Assembly: GCA_012521525.1 (NCBI GenBank)
Contig: JAAYMG010000335.1
Coordinates: 1 to 7,654 of the forward strand
DNA from: Clostridiales bacterium
GTDB taxonomy: Bacteria > Bacillota > Clostridia > Oscillospirales > JAAYOS01
DNA: 7,654 nucleotides
Direction: 5' to 3'
Shown here piece by piece: positions 1 to 5,892 of the stretch; position 1 is the first letter of the stretch, and the number at the start of each line of letters is the position of its first letter. The notes under the pieces are model-generated. The model did no database searches. It saw only the letters and a list, made by a program, of their open reading frames with translations, and had not been told where the DNA came from. The translations under genes were made by a program, and so were the position numbers.

Positions 1-1
1 C

Positions 2-556
2 GTGAAGCAGAGCAGCGCGAAAGCAATAAGGAAACTTCAGTACATGGGGATCGAAGTTGCCATGATCACCGGCGACAACCGCAAAACCGCAGCGGCTATT
101 GCTAAGCAAGTTGGCATCGACAGGGTGCTCGCAGAGGTGCTCCCGCAGGACAAATCCAATGAGGTCAAAAAGCTTCAGGCCGAAGGCAAAAAGGTGGCCA
201 TGGTCGGTGACGGCATCAACGACGCTCCTGCCCTCGCACAGGCCGATATCGGCATTGCGATCGGCTCTGGTACGGATGTCGCCATGGAATCGGCCGATAT
301 AGTCCTCATGAGAAGCGATCTTATGGATGTTCCGACTGCTATACAGCTAAGCAAAAACACTATTCGCAATATAAAACAGAACCTTTTCTGGGCGTTCGGA
401 TATAACGTCGCCGGGATCCCGATCGCGGCCGGTGTTCTCTACCTCTTTGGCGGACCGCTTCTCAGCCCGATATTTGCAGCAGCCGCAATGTCTCTCAGCT
501 CAGTTTCCGTATTGACGAACGCGTTAAGGCTGAAGAGATTCAAGCCTTACAACTGA
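2..556 (+). CDS. copA: Copper-exporting P1B-type ATPase, C-terminal part (5' truncated by the window)
   Basis: This is the last 184 residues of a Cu(I)-transporting P-type ATPase, which exports cytoplasmic copper across the membrane using ATP. The gene enters the window already open, so the GTG at base 2 is an internal valine codon and not the start; full-length relatives are roughly 750-820 residues. Visible in order are the TGDN segment (residues 23-26) and the hinge GDGINDAP (69-76) of the P domain, followed by the last two membrane helices. Those helices carry the Cu(I)-type (P1B-1) signatures: N-x6-YN-x4-P at residues 127-140 (helix 7) and P-x6-MxxSS at 156-167 (helix 8). These residues separate copper exporters from Zn/Cd/Pb and Co exporters. 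The phosphorylation DKTG motif, CPC motif and any N-terminal metal-binding domains lie outside the window. The gene ends in TGA, with no convincing T-rich terminator after it. A two-component pair follows on the same strand. Confidence 0.93.
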   Translation: MKQSSAKAIRKLQYMGIEVAMITGDNRKTAAAIAKQVGIDRVLAEVLPQDKSNEVKKLQAEGKKVAMVGDGINDAPALAQADIGIAIGSGTDVAMESADIVLMRSDLMDVPTAIQLSKNTIRNIKQNLFWAFGYNVAGIPIAAGVLYLFGGPLLSPIFAAAAMSLSSVSVLTNALRLKRFKPYN

Positions 557-591
557 TCCGCTCCGATTGTCTCACAAGCATTACAGCGGAT
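556..591 (+). repeat. Weak 7-bp inverted repeat overlapping the copA stop codon
   Basis: ATCCGCT (556-562) is repeated in inverted form as AGCGGAT (585-591) with a 22-base loop. It could form a small hairpin at the copA 3' end, but no T run follows. It is a poor candidate for an intrinsic terminator and may be chance. Confidence 0.25.
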
Positions 592-721
592 GATCGAACT
601 AAAGTCTACAAAAGCATATCATTCCCGGACACGCAGCAGCAACGACAAATTAGGCGTATGAGAACTGCTGTCTAAAATAGTAAATCAAGTCTGCATTATT
701 AGCCTTCTACCGCAAAAGAGA

Positions 722-751
722 TTGAAAATCCGGGATATGGCTTGATATAAT
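722..751 (+). promoter_or_regulatory. Sigma-A-type promoter of the two-component operon
   Basis: A -35 box TTGAAA (722-727) and a perfect -10 box TATAAT (746-751) are separated by 18 bases. This predicts transcription starting at about base 758, giving a leader of about 67 bases before the response regulator ATG at 825. The match is good (5/6 and 6/6) and it is in the right place to make the regulator-kinase pair transcriptionally independent of copA. Confidence 0.7.
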
Positions 752-759
752 TTAAATAG

Positions 760-799
760 GGTGCGTACAAGATTCCTGTTTCCATTGAGTGTACGCACC
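760..799 (+). repeat. Perfect 10-bp dyad at the predicted transcript start (operator or 5' stem-loop)
   Basis: GGTGCGTACA (760-769) and TGTACGCACC (790-799) form a perfect inverted repeat with a 20-base spacer. It begins about two bases after the predicted start site of the promoter at 722-751, so the mRNA would begin almost directly with this hairpin. It may be a DNA operator just downstream of +1, or an RNA element that shields the 5' end. A short T-rich stretch (TGATTTT) follows the second arm, but a terminator this close to the start site would be odd. Confidence 0.6.
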
Positions 800-824
800 T
801 GATTTTCTAAGGCCGGTGGTTGGA

Positions 825-1529
825 ATGAACGTGCATAGCGGGCAAACCAGAAAAATCCTCGTCGTTGACGATGAGTTGAAGATACTCGAAGTTGTGAGGG
901 CACTCCTCGAAAGCAAGGGCTACGAGGTATACACCGCCGAAAATGCGGATGAGGCTTTCGAAATATTCAGCAAAGAGCAAATATCCCTGATCATACTCGA
1001 TTTGATGCTTCCCGGAATGTCGGGAGAGGAAATCTGCAGGACGATCAGGAAAAAGTCCAGGGTCCCGATCATCATGCTTACAGCCAAGGCAGAAGAAGCC
1101 GATATGCTGGAGGGACTCGGTATCGGCGCGGACGACTACATTACGAAGCCATTCAGTCTCAAAGCTCTGCATGCAAGGGTCGAAGCCGTACTGCGCAGGT
1201 CGAGCGACGATTTGCTGTTCAGCAAATGCTCATTCAACAACGGCGAGCTTGAGATCGACTTTGAAAGCCGTGTCGTCAGGAAAAACGGGAAAGATATCAA
1301 GCTTACTCCCAATGAATTCAGGATCCTGAAGGCCCTCATAAAGTATCCGAACAAGGTCTTCACTCGCGAAGAGCTTATAAACATGGCTTTGGGAGAAGAT
1401 TTCGACGGTTATGACAGAGCCATCGACAGCCACATCAAAAACATACGTCAGAAAATAGAAAATGACCCCAGGAACCCGGCATATTTGCTGACAGTCCATG
1501 GCGTAGGATATAAATTCGGAGGAAACTAA
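825..1529 (+). CDS. OmpR/PhoB-family DNA-binding response regulator
   Basis: This is a two-component response regulator of 234 residues from the chosen start, the usual size for this family. The N-terminal receiver domain (about 9-125) has the complete phosphorylation site: acidic pair D15-D16, phospho-acceptor D59 in LDLMLPG, switch T86 and K108 in TKPF. The C-terminal part (about 132-234) is an OmpR-type winged helix, with LTPNEFRIL at its start, a recognition-helix region near DRAIDSHIKNIRQKI and the VHGVGYKF hairpin at the end. Phosphorylation by the downstream kinase should promote dimerisation and DNA binding. The ATG at 825 was chosen because it gives the normal distance to the receiver domain and has GGTGG a few bases upstream. 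The frame also opens at GTG 789, but that codon lies in the dyad arm and lacks a ribosome-binding site; GTG 831 is a minor alternative. The target genes are unknown; copA just upstream is an obvious candidate, by inference only. Confidence 0.93.
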   Translation: MNVHSGQTRKILVVDDELKILEVVRALLESKGYEVYTAENADEAFEIFSKEQISLIILDLMLPGMSGEEICRTIRKKSRVPIIMLTAKAEEADMLEGLGIGADDYITKPFSLKALHARVEAVLRRSSDDLLFSKCSFNNGELEIDFESRVVRKNGKDIKLTPNEFRILKALIKYPNKVFTREELINMALGEDFDGYDRAIDSHIKNIRQKIENDPRNPAYLLTVHGVGYKFGGN

Positions 1530-1530
1530 A

Positions 1531-2925
1531 ATGTACAGCTTGAAAACCAGGCTAATCTTCTCCATTGTCTTGATCGTATTAGTAACAGTGGGCGTGATAA
1601 GTTTTTGGGCTAACGAATTGATCGGCGATCAATTCAACAACTACATCATAAGGCAGCAGGACCTCAAGAAGAGCGAAATCGTTTCCTCTTTGAGCCGGCA
1701 ATACGATAAAAATTCAGGTACCTGGAACATCGATTCAATACATTCGATCGGTATGCTTGCACTTTATGAGGGATATATCATAAAAGTCTATGACATAGAC
1801 AACGAACCGGTCTGGGATGCGCAAAAACATGATATGAGCCTCTGCTCCCAGGTCATAGAAGACATAACAAAACGGATGGAAGAAAGGCACCCGCTGACGA
1901 ACGGGGAGTTCACCTCGAGGACATTCGATCTTACAAACGGCGGGGAAACCATAGGTTATGTCAGCATTAGTTATTTCGGACCGTATTTTTTGAATGAAAA
2001 TGATTTCAGATTTCTCGATGCCCTGAATATCGTCCTGGCTTCGATCGGATTTCTCGCAGTTCTTTTGTCCGTTCTGATCGGGTTCGTGCTGGCGAAGAGG
2101 ATCAGCCGGCCGATCCTTGAAACGGTCGATGTTGCAATGAAGATCGCAAACGGAAGCTATGGGGAAAGGATCTATAATAAAACCGATACAAAAGAAATCG
2201 ACACACTCATAAAATCTATCAACCACCTTGCCTATTCTTTGGAAAGCCAGGAAAGCCTTAGGAAAAGGATGACCGAGGACATCTCCCACGAACTCAGGAC
2301 TCCGATCGCCATACTGCAGTCTCATATCGAAGCCATGATCGACGGTGTCTGGGAACCGACCAGGGAGCGGCTTGAAAGCTGCAACGACGAAGTAAAGCGG
2401 TTAGGAAACCTGGTAAGTGACCTTGAAAAGCTTCAAAAAATGGATAGCGAAGACCTGGAGTTGAAAAAGTCAGAAGTCGATCTTTCAGACATCCTGCATA
2501 AGGCTGTAAAAAAATTCGATGTCTCGATGAAAGAAAAGGGTCTCACTGTCTCGATCAGCGGCGCTTGCCCCGATGTATTTGCGGATTCGGAAAGGATAAG
2601 CCAGGTTGCGATCAACCTGATTTCAAACGCGGTGAAATACTCCAAAGAAGGCGGCAGGATAAGCATCGAAATTTTCGAGACAAAAGATTCGGCAGGATTC
2701 AGTATTGCAGACAACGGCGCCGGCATCCCTGAAAATGAGCTTCCGTTCATCTTTGAACGTTTTTACAGGGCGGACAGATCCAGAAACAGAAATACCGGCG
2801 GTTCGGGACTCGGGCTCGCAATAGCCAGGTCGATCGTTGAAGCGCATGGCGGCAGTTTAACTGTTGAGAGCAAAATCAATAAAGGCAGTACCTTTGTAGT
2901 GATGCTGCCTAAAAATAGCATATGA
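1531..2925 (+). CDS. Membrane sensor histidine kinase (HAMP-HisKA-HATPase), partner of the upstream regulator
   Basis: This 464-residue sensor kinase starts one base after the regulator stop codon. GGAGG lies at 1518-1522, inside the regulator gene and eight bases before the ATG, so the pair is co-translated. Layout: membrane helix 1 (about 7-27), an extracytoplasmic sensor loop of about 135 residues, membrane helix 2 (about 165-187), a HAMP linker (about 188-240), the HisKA dimerisation domain with the H-box SHELRTP (phospho-acceptor H253), and an HATPase_c domain. The ATPase domain has the N-box around N366, G1 DNGAGIP (394-400), the F-box FIFERFYR and G2 GGSGLGLA (423-430). All catalytic motifs are intact. 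The sensor loop contains W95-D96, H100, M102 and C105, a soft-metal-like cluster. The overall plan resembles BaeS-like kinases. The stimulus is unknown; copper is suggested only by that cluster and by copA next door. Confidence 0.94.
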   Translation: MYSLKTRLIFSIVLIVLVTVGVISFWANELIGDQFNNYIIRQQDLKKSEIVSSLSRQYDKNSGTWNIDSIHSIGMLALYEGYIIKVYDIDNEPVWDAQKHDMSLCSQVIEDITKRMEERHPLTNGEFTSRTFDLTNGGETIGYVSISYFGPYFLNENDFRFLDALNIVLASIGFLAVLLSVLIGFVLAKRISRPILETVDVAMKIANGSYGERIYNKTDTKEIDTLIKSINHLAYSLESQESLRKRMTEDISHELRTPIAILQSHIEAMIDGVWEPTRERLESCNDEVKRLGNLVSDLEKLQKMDSEDLELKKSEVDLSDILHKAVKKFDVSMKEKGLTVSISGACPDVFADSERISQVAINLISNAVKYSKEGGRISIEIFETKDSAGFSIADNGAGIPENELPFIFERFYRADRSRNRNTGGSGLGLAIARSIVEAHGGSLTVESKINKGSTFVVMLPKNSI

Positions 2926-2983
2926 TCTACTTATTTAGTACAATGGGATAAGTGGCTCAAAGCCGCGATTCCATACATATTCT

Positions 2984-3019
2984 GGGACCGGACGAACTTT
3001 GGATCGATCGTCCGGTCCC
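2984..3019. terminator. Perfect 11-bp GC-rich hairpin between convergent genes (probable bidirectional terminator)
   Basis: GGGACCGGACG (2984-2994) and its exact reverse complement CGTCCGGTCCC (3009-3019) enclose a 14-base loop. The hairpin sits midway between the end of the kinase gene and the end of the small minus-strand gene, the usual position for a shared terminator. Neither side has a clear T run, so it may act as an imperfect or factor-assisted terminator, or as an mRNA 3' stabiliser. Confidence 0.6.
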
Positions 3020-3049
3020 TGTTGCAATATGCCCGCTATAGTAAAAGAT

Positions 3050-3346
3050 TCAACCTGTTTTTGTCCCCTCGAATTTCATGGACATAATGCCCATCTTCAT
3101 CGTGCCGGACATAGTGTTTTCATCAAAGTTTCCTTTGACGGTTACAGTTGACCTGCCAAGAATATTTACTTCCGCTTTGATTTCAAATTCGTTTCCTCTG
3201 ACTCTTCCGTCGCGGATCTCTACGGTATTGCCTTCTACGGTCACTGTTCCCGTCACCTTTTCACCCTGGGTCCTCAGCACAACTACGCCATCATACTTTT
3301 TCATCAAAGATCTGGCTGTTACTTTCCAGGTTCCGTCAAGGGCCAT
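3050..3346 (-). CDS. Small all-beta hypothetical protein (98 aa, lipocalin-like repeat pattern)
   Basis: This gene encodes 98 residues with no signal peptide or membrane segment. The sequence alternates short beta strands and glycine turns: GTW near residue 5, an L-x3-G-x2-V-x-GT unit, an IRDGRVRGNEFEIKAE unit, then VTVKGNFDENTMSGTMK and a closing KFEGTK. This is typical of small beta-barrel proteins seen as hypothetical genes in many bacteria, in which each repeat pairs a G-x-W or GT turn with a strand. I recognise the fold type but no function. The C-terminus holds five methionines in twelve residues (M79, M83, M85, M88, M90). The ATG is preceded by AGAAGG about nine bases upstream, which supports the start. 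The gene appears monocistronic; it converges on the kinase gene and ends in TGA. The overlapping plus-strand frame at 3078-3374 lacks any family likeness. Confidence 0.8.
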   Translation of the reverse strand: MALDGTWKVTARSLMKKYDGVVVLRTQGEKVTGTVTVEGNTVEIRDGRVRGNEFEIKAEVNILGRSTVTVKGNFDENTMSGTMKMGIMSMKFEGTKTG

Positions 3347-3403
3347 GTACTCTTACCTTCTTTCTATAATATAGTTGCATTGTTATGTTCATAATAGGAT
3401 ATT

Positions 3404-3431
3404 GCTTGTAATGTCATGCTTGTAATGTCAT
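3404..3431. repeat. Perfect tandem duplication of a 14-bp unit
   Basis: The unit GCTTGTAATGTCAT occurs twice with no spacer (3404-3417 and 3418-3431). A shorter match, ATTGCTTG, reappears at 3440-3447 and also precedes the first copy at 3401. The array lies 58 bases upstream of the small beta protein gene, on the side where its promoter and operator would be. It may be a direct-repeat binding site or a slippage product. Confidence 0.8.
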
Positions 3432-3599
3432 AAAGAGTTATTGCTTGCCATATAAAATGCCAGTTTCAAATCACGATCTGACTTGGCGGACTTTAGTGCA
3501 AAATACACCGGATTATATTATATGCCGGAGTCCGGGACCTTACAGCATGCCCATGAGGCGGAAATCCATGATATATATAGAGATCAGGATGTGTAATAA

Positions 3600-3634
3600 A
3601 AGGTTGGGATCCAGATAAGCTGAATCTCAACCTT
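3600..3634 (-). terminator. Intrinsic terminator of the chemoreceptor gene
   Basis: Read on the minus strand, AAGGTTGAGAT (3634-3624) pairs with ATCCCAACCTT (3610-3600), an 11-bp stem with one A-C mismatch and a 13-base loop. It is followed directly by TTATTA. It lies about 70 bases past the stop codon of the minus-strand receptor gene, so position and T-rich tail both fit a Rho-independent terminator. Confidence 0.7.
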
Positions 3635-3702
3635 ATCTTTAAGTATTGTGGTCAGCTCAGCGTACACCGTCAACGAGGACTTGCCTGATAACATTATACA
3701 GT

Positions 3703-5616
3703 TTAAATCCTCTTGCTGTAGATCTCAAGATTATTGCTGTTGACTTCATATGTACCCGTATCAATGTATTTTGTGACCGGCTTACCCTGGAATATATCAA
3801 CCAGATAGTCAAGCGCCATCGACCCCCAGGAAAATGCCCGCTGTGCGATAGCAGCTTTGATAAACCCGGACTTTATAAGTTCAGAAATGTCCCTGGTCAG
3901 GTCAACTGTCAGCACGATGATATCTGAACGGTTTTTCTTCACATATTCGCCGTAAGCGATACCCCAATCCACGTTCGTTGCATATACCAGCCGCACATCG
4001 GGATGTTCCCTCCTGATCGACTCCATCAGCTTGTTGACTTCTGCCTCTGTCGGATTGCTGGATATGTATTTTTTATGCACTTTTATGTTTGAATTTCTTG
4101 AAAGCTCGTCTATGAAACCCTCCGCGCGCTTTTCAATAGAACTTATCTTTACATCCGACCAAAGCCCGACAACTACCTCTCCCCTGTCATTCAAAAGCTG
4201 TCTTGCAGTCCGGGCTGCATTTTTGCCCAACTCTATGCCGTTGGTCTCGATCAATGTCTCATAAGGGACACCTTCCAGCGCGGAGTTTATGAAAATGATC
4301 TTTATTCCCTTATTTGCAGCTTCCAGAAGTATGTTCCTGATTTCCGGGCTGTCGATCGGACTGATGACGATCGCGTCATACCCGCCGTCCACATATCCCC
4401 TCAATGCGGTCAGCATCTCATCCGCGCCATGTTCCCTTGTTTTGGGGGCAAAGAAGTCAACATCGTAGTTCAAAGCCTTAGCGGTCTTTCGCGTTTCTTT
4501 GGTCGTGGGGTTCCAGAATTCGTTTTCGACATCATATATGACCGCTACTTTTCTTTTTCTGCTCTCTTCATTGTTCGTGCGGATCCTGGATATATTGCCT
4601 GAAATGCCTTCAACTTTGTTATACAGGTCCTGGGCCATCCGGAACATTATATTCGCCGTGTTGTTCTGACCGATCGCAAGCGACGAAACTTCGGCAGTCA
4701 TGGCAGAGGACTGTTGTATCACCCCTGTTATGTTGTGGAAGGCCGAAATCAGTTTCTCCTTCTCCTGCGTCAGCATTATTACGTCCTGGTTGATCTCATT
4801 CTGACTGCGGATAAAGCCGTCGATATAGTTATTTATCTTTGAAAACGCGTCGATCACTTCGCTGACGACCTTGGTCTGATGGTCATATGTCTCTCTCGAC
4901 CCGTCGACCGCATTCTTCAGGTGATCGAGCTGCTGCATTATCTCGTCAATATTGCTGCTGATGACAAGGTTCGCGTTTTGGCTTTCCTGGGCAAGCTTGC
5001 GTATTTCACTGGCAACGACCGCGAAACCTTTACCGGCTTCCCCCGCTCTCGCCGCTTCTATGGAAGCGTTGAGAGACAGAAGGTTTGTCTGGCTGGCTAT
5101 GCTGTCAAGCTGTTTAGTGATGTCAGTAATTTTGCTCGTCTTCTCCAGAAGAGCATATATTTCGTTGATGATCGCAAGATTTGATTCGTAGTTTTCCTTC
5201 TGGCTTGACGACAGGTTCTGAACGATAGTCCTTCCGTACTCGCTGATATCTCCCATCTCCCGGGCCAGCTGCGTCATTTCTTTCGACTTTTCACCCATGT
5301 ACATGATCTTGTCGGACAACTCGTCTGCTATATCCTGACACCTGCCCATGTCCTCCAGCTGGCTCTGACTGCCCGTCGCAATATATTCTGCGGCCGTTCT
5401 GACATTCTCCGAAGAATCAAGCATGTCCTCGATTATTCCTGCCAGCTGGTCGGAAATGACTTTGATGTCCCTGAAATCCCTGACAAAATCATTGAAGAAC
5501 CTGCTGTAATCCCTCATCAGCTTTCCGCGTTTCCCTGCAGCACCCGCAGAATCATAATCCCCCGAAAAATCCCAATCCAACAGCCTGTTGATTACTCCTG
5601 CTTTCTTTCCCATCAT
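3703..5616 (-). CDS. Soluble methyl-accepting chemotaxis receptor fused to a C-terminal periplasmic-binding-protein domain
   Basis: This 637-residue protein has an unusual domain order. After a hydrophilic N-terminus, residues about 60-345 form a long coiled-coil methyl-accepting signalling domain. The conserved tip that contacts CheA and CheW is at 171-209 (DSIASQTNLLSLNASIEAAR, then AGEAGKGFAVVASEIRKLA). Residues about 355-637 are a type 1 binding-protein fold of the ribose/galactose kind: a VAVIYDVENEFW start (357-368), YDAIVISPIDSPEI, GIKIIFINS, the TNVDWGIAYGEY segment, and a final VLTVDLTRDISELIKSGFIKA-type stretch. There is no signal peptide, transmembrane helix or HAMP domain, so both parts should be cytoplasmic. 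Ligand binding to the C-terminal domain presumably tunes CheA activity; the ligand is unknown. There is no C-terminal CheR-tethering pentapeptide. Translation may begin at either of two adjacent ATGs (5616 or 5613). No transporter genes flank it in this window. Confidence 0.93.
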   Translation of the reverse strand: MMGKKAGVINRLLDWDFSGDYDSAGAAGKRGKLMRDYSRFFNDFVRDFRDIKVISDQLAGIIEDMLDSSENVRTAAEYIATGSQSQLEDMGRCQDIADELSDKIMYMGEKSKEMTQLAREMGDISEYGRTIVQNLSSSQKENYESNLAIINEIYALLEKTSKITDITKQLDSIASQTNLLSLNASIEAARAGEAGKGFAVVASEIRKLAQESQNANLVISSNIDEIMQQLDHLKNAVDGSRETYDHQTKVVSEVIDAFSKINNYIDGFIRSQNEINQDVIMLTQEKEKLISAFHNITGVIQQSSAMTAEVSSLAIGQNNTANIMFRMAQDLYNKVEGISGNISRIRTNNEESRKRKVAVIYDVENEFWNPTTKETRKTAKALNYDVDFFAPKTREHGADEMLTALRGYVDGGYDAIVISPIDSPEIRNILLEAANKGIKIIFINSALEGVPYETLIETNGIELGKNAARTARQLLNDRGEVVVGLWSDVKISSIEKRAEGFIDELSRNSNIKVHKKYISSNPTEAEVNKLMESIRREHPDVRLVYATNVDWGIAYGEYVKKNRSDIIVLTVDLTRDISELIKSGFIKAAIAQRAFSWGSMALDYLVDIFQGKPVTKYIDTGTYEVNSNNLEIYSKRI

Positions 5617-5620
5617 ATAC

Positions 5621-5625
5621 CCTCC
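5621..5625 (-). promoter_or_regulatory. Ribosome-binding site of the chemoreceptor gene, with two possible ATGs
   Basis: GGAGG, within GGGAGGG, lies four bases before the first ATG (5616-5614) and seven before the second (5613-5611). The second ATG has the more usual spacing, so the protein may be 636 rather than 637 residues. The radical SAM gene in this window uses a four-base spacing, so the first cannot be excluded. Confidence 0.7.
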
Positions 5626-5712
5626 CGAGTTATTAAGTGCTAATGATGTGCGCTTAAAGAAGTGAACGATCGCCGGTTACATATGAGTACAGTAATACCA
5701 AGCCTAATTTAT

Positions 5713-5721
5713 ATAATATCA
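5713..5721 (-). promoter_or_regulatory. Candidate extended -10 promoter for the chemoreceptor gene
   Basis: On the minus strand TGATATTAT (5721-5713) matches the extended -10 pattern TGnTATAAT with one change. No good -35 box is present 16-18 bases upstream. The predicted start near 5706 would give a leader of about 90 bases. The surrounding sequence is very AT-rich, so chance matches are likely. Confidence 0.35.
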
Positions 5722-5763
5722 CAAAACATTTGACATTAACAGATATATTTTAACAAAATATTA

Positions 5764-5829
5764 CATTTTTCATCCGCCGGTTAAATAATATTGGTAAAGT
5801 ATCAGCAAATCTTCAGCGGATGAAAAATG
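5764..5829. repeat. Perfect 14-bp inverted repeat with a 38-base spacer
   Basis: CATTTTTCATCCGC (5764-5777) is repeated as GCGGATGAAAAATG (5816-5829). It lies 64 bases beyond the stop codon of the radical SAM gene and about 150 bases upstream of the chemoreceptor start. Read as RNA on either strand, the T run is on the 5' arm and the A run on the 3' arm, the opposite of an intrinsic terminator. A paired operator, an mRNA-end structure or the ends of a tiny 66-bp element are the remaining options. No flanking target duplication is visible. Confidence 0.7.
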
Positions 5830-5892
5830 AGCACAATAGCGGTTTATATCAAAGTATCCCGGTCGGGTGTGACTATATATCTATCCATGTTC

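Larger units (their letters stand above)
3347..3702. other. 356-base non-coding spacer
   Basis: No convincing gene lies here on either strand. Moving rightward it contains the ribosome-binding site of the small gene (about 3356-3361), an AT-rich stretch near 3361-3400, a perfect tandem 14-bp repeat (3404-3431), an odd palindrome CCGGAGTCCGG (3525-3535) with another CCGGA at 3508-3512, and the terminator of the chemoreceptor gene (3600-3634). The promoter of the small gene must lie here, but I could not find a good -35/-10 pair. Confidence 0.6.

Noticed and set aside
789..824. Upstream GTG start for the response regulator
   Set aside because: The GTG lies in the dyad arm, has no ribosome-binding site, and adds 12 residues not expected before the receiver domain.
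1735..2325. 196-residue minus-strand open frame opposite the histidine kinase
   Set aside because: It is the complement of a gene with every kinase motif intact, and its translation shows no recognisable domain.
3078..3374. 98-residue plus-strand open frame opposite the small beta protein gene
   Set aside because: The minus-strand product has a regular beta-repeat pattern and a ribosome-binding site; the plus-strand product has neither.
3361..3394. AT-rich TATATTATA stretch as promoter of the small beta protein gene
   Set aside because: The implied start site would fall on the ribosome-binding site and no -35 box better than 3/6 is found.
5730..5735. Perfect TTGACA on the plus strand in the spacer
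   Set aside because: No -10 box lies at 16-18 bases and there is no plus-strand gene for it to serve.
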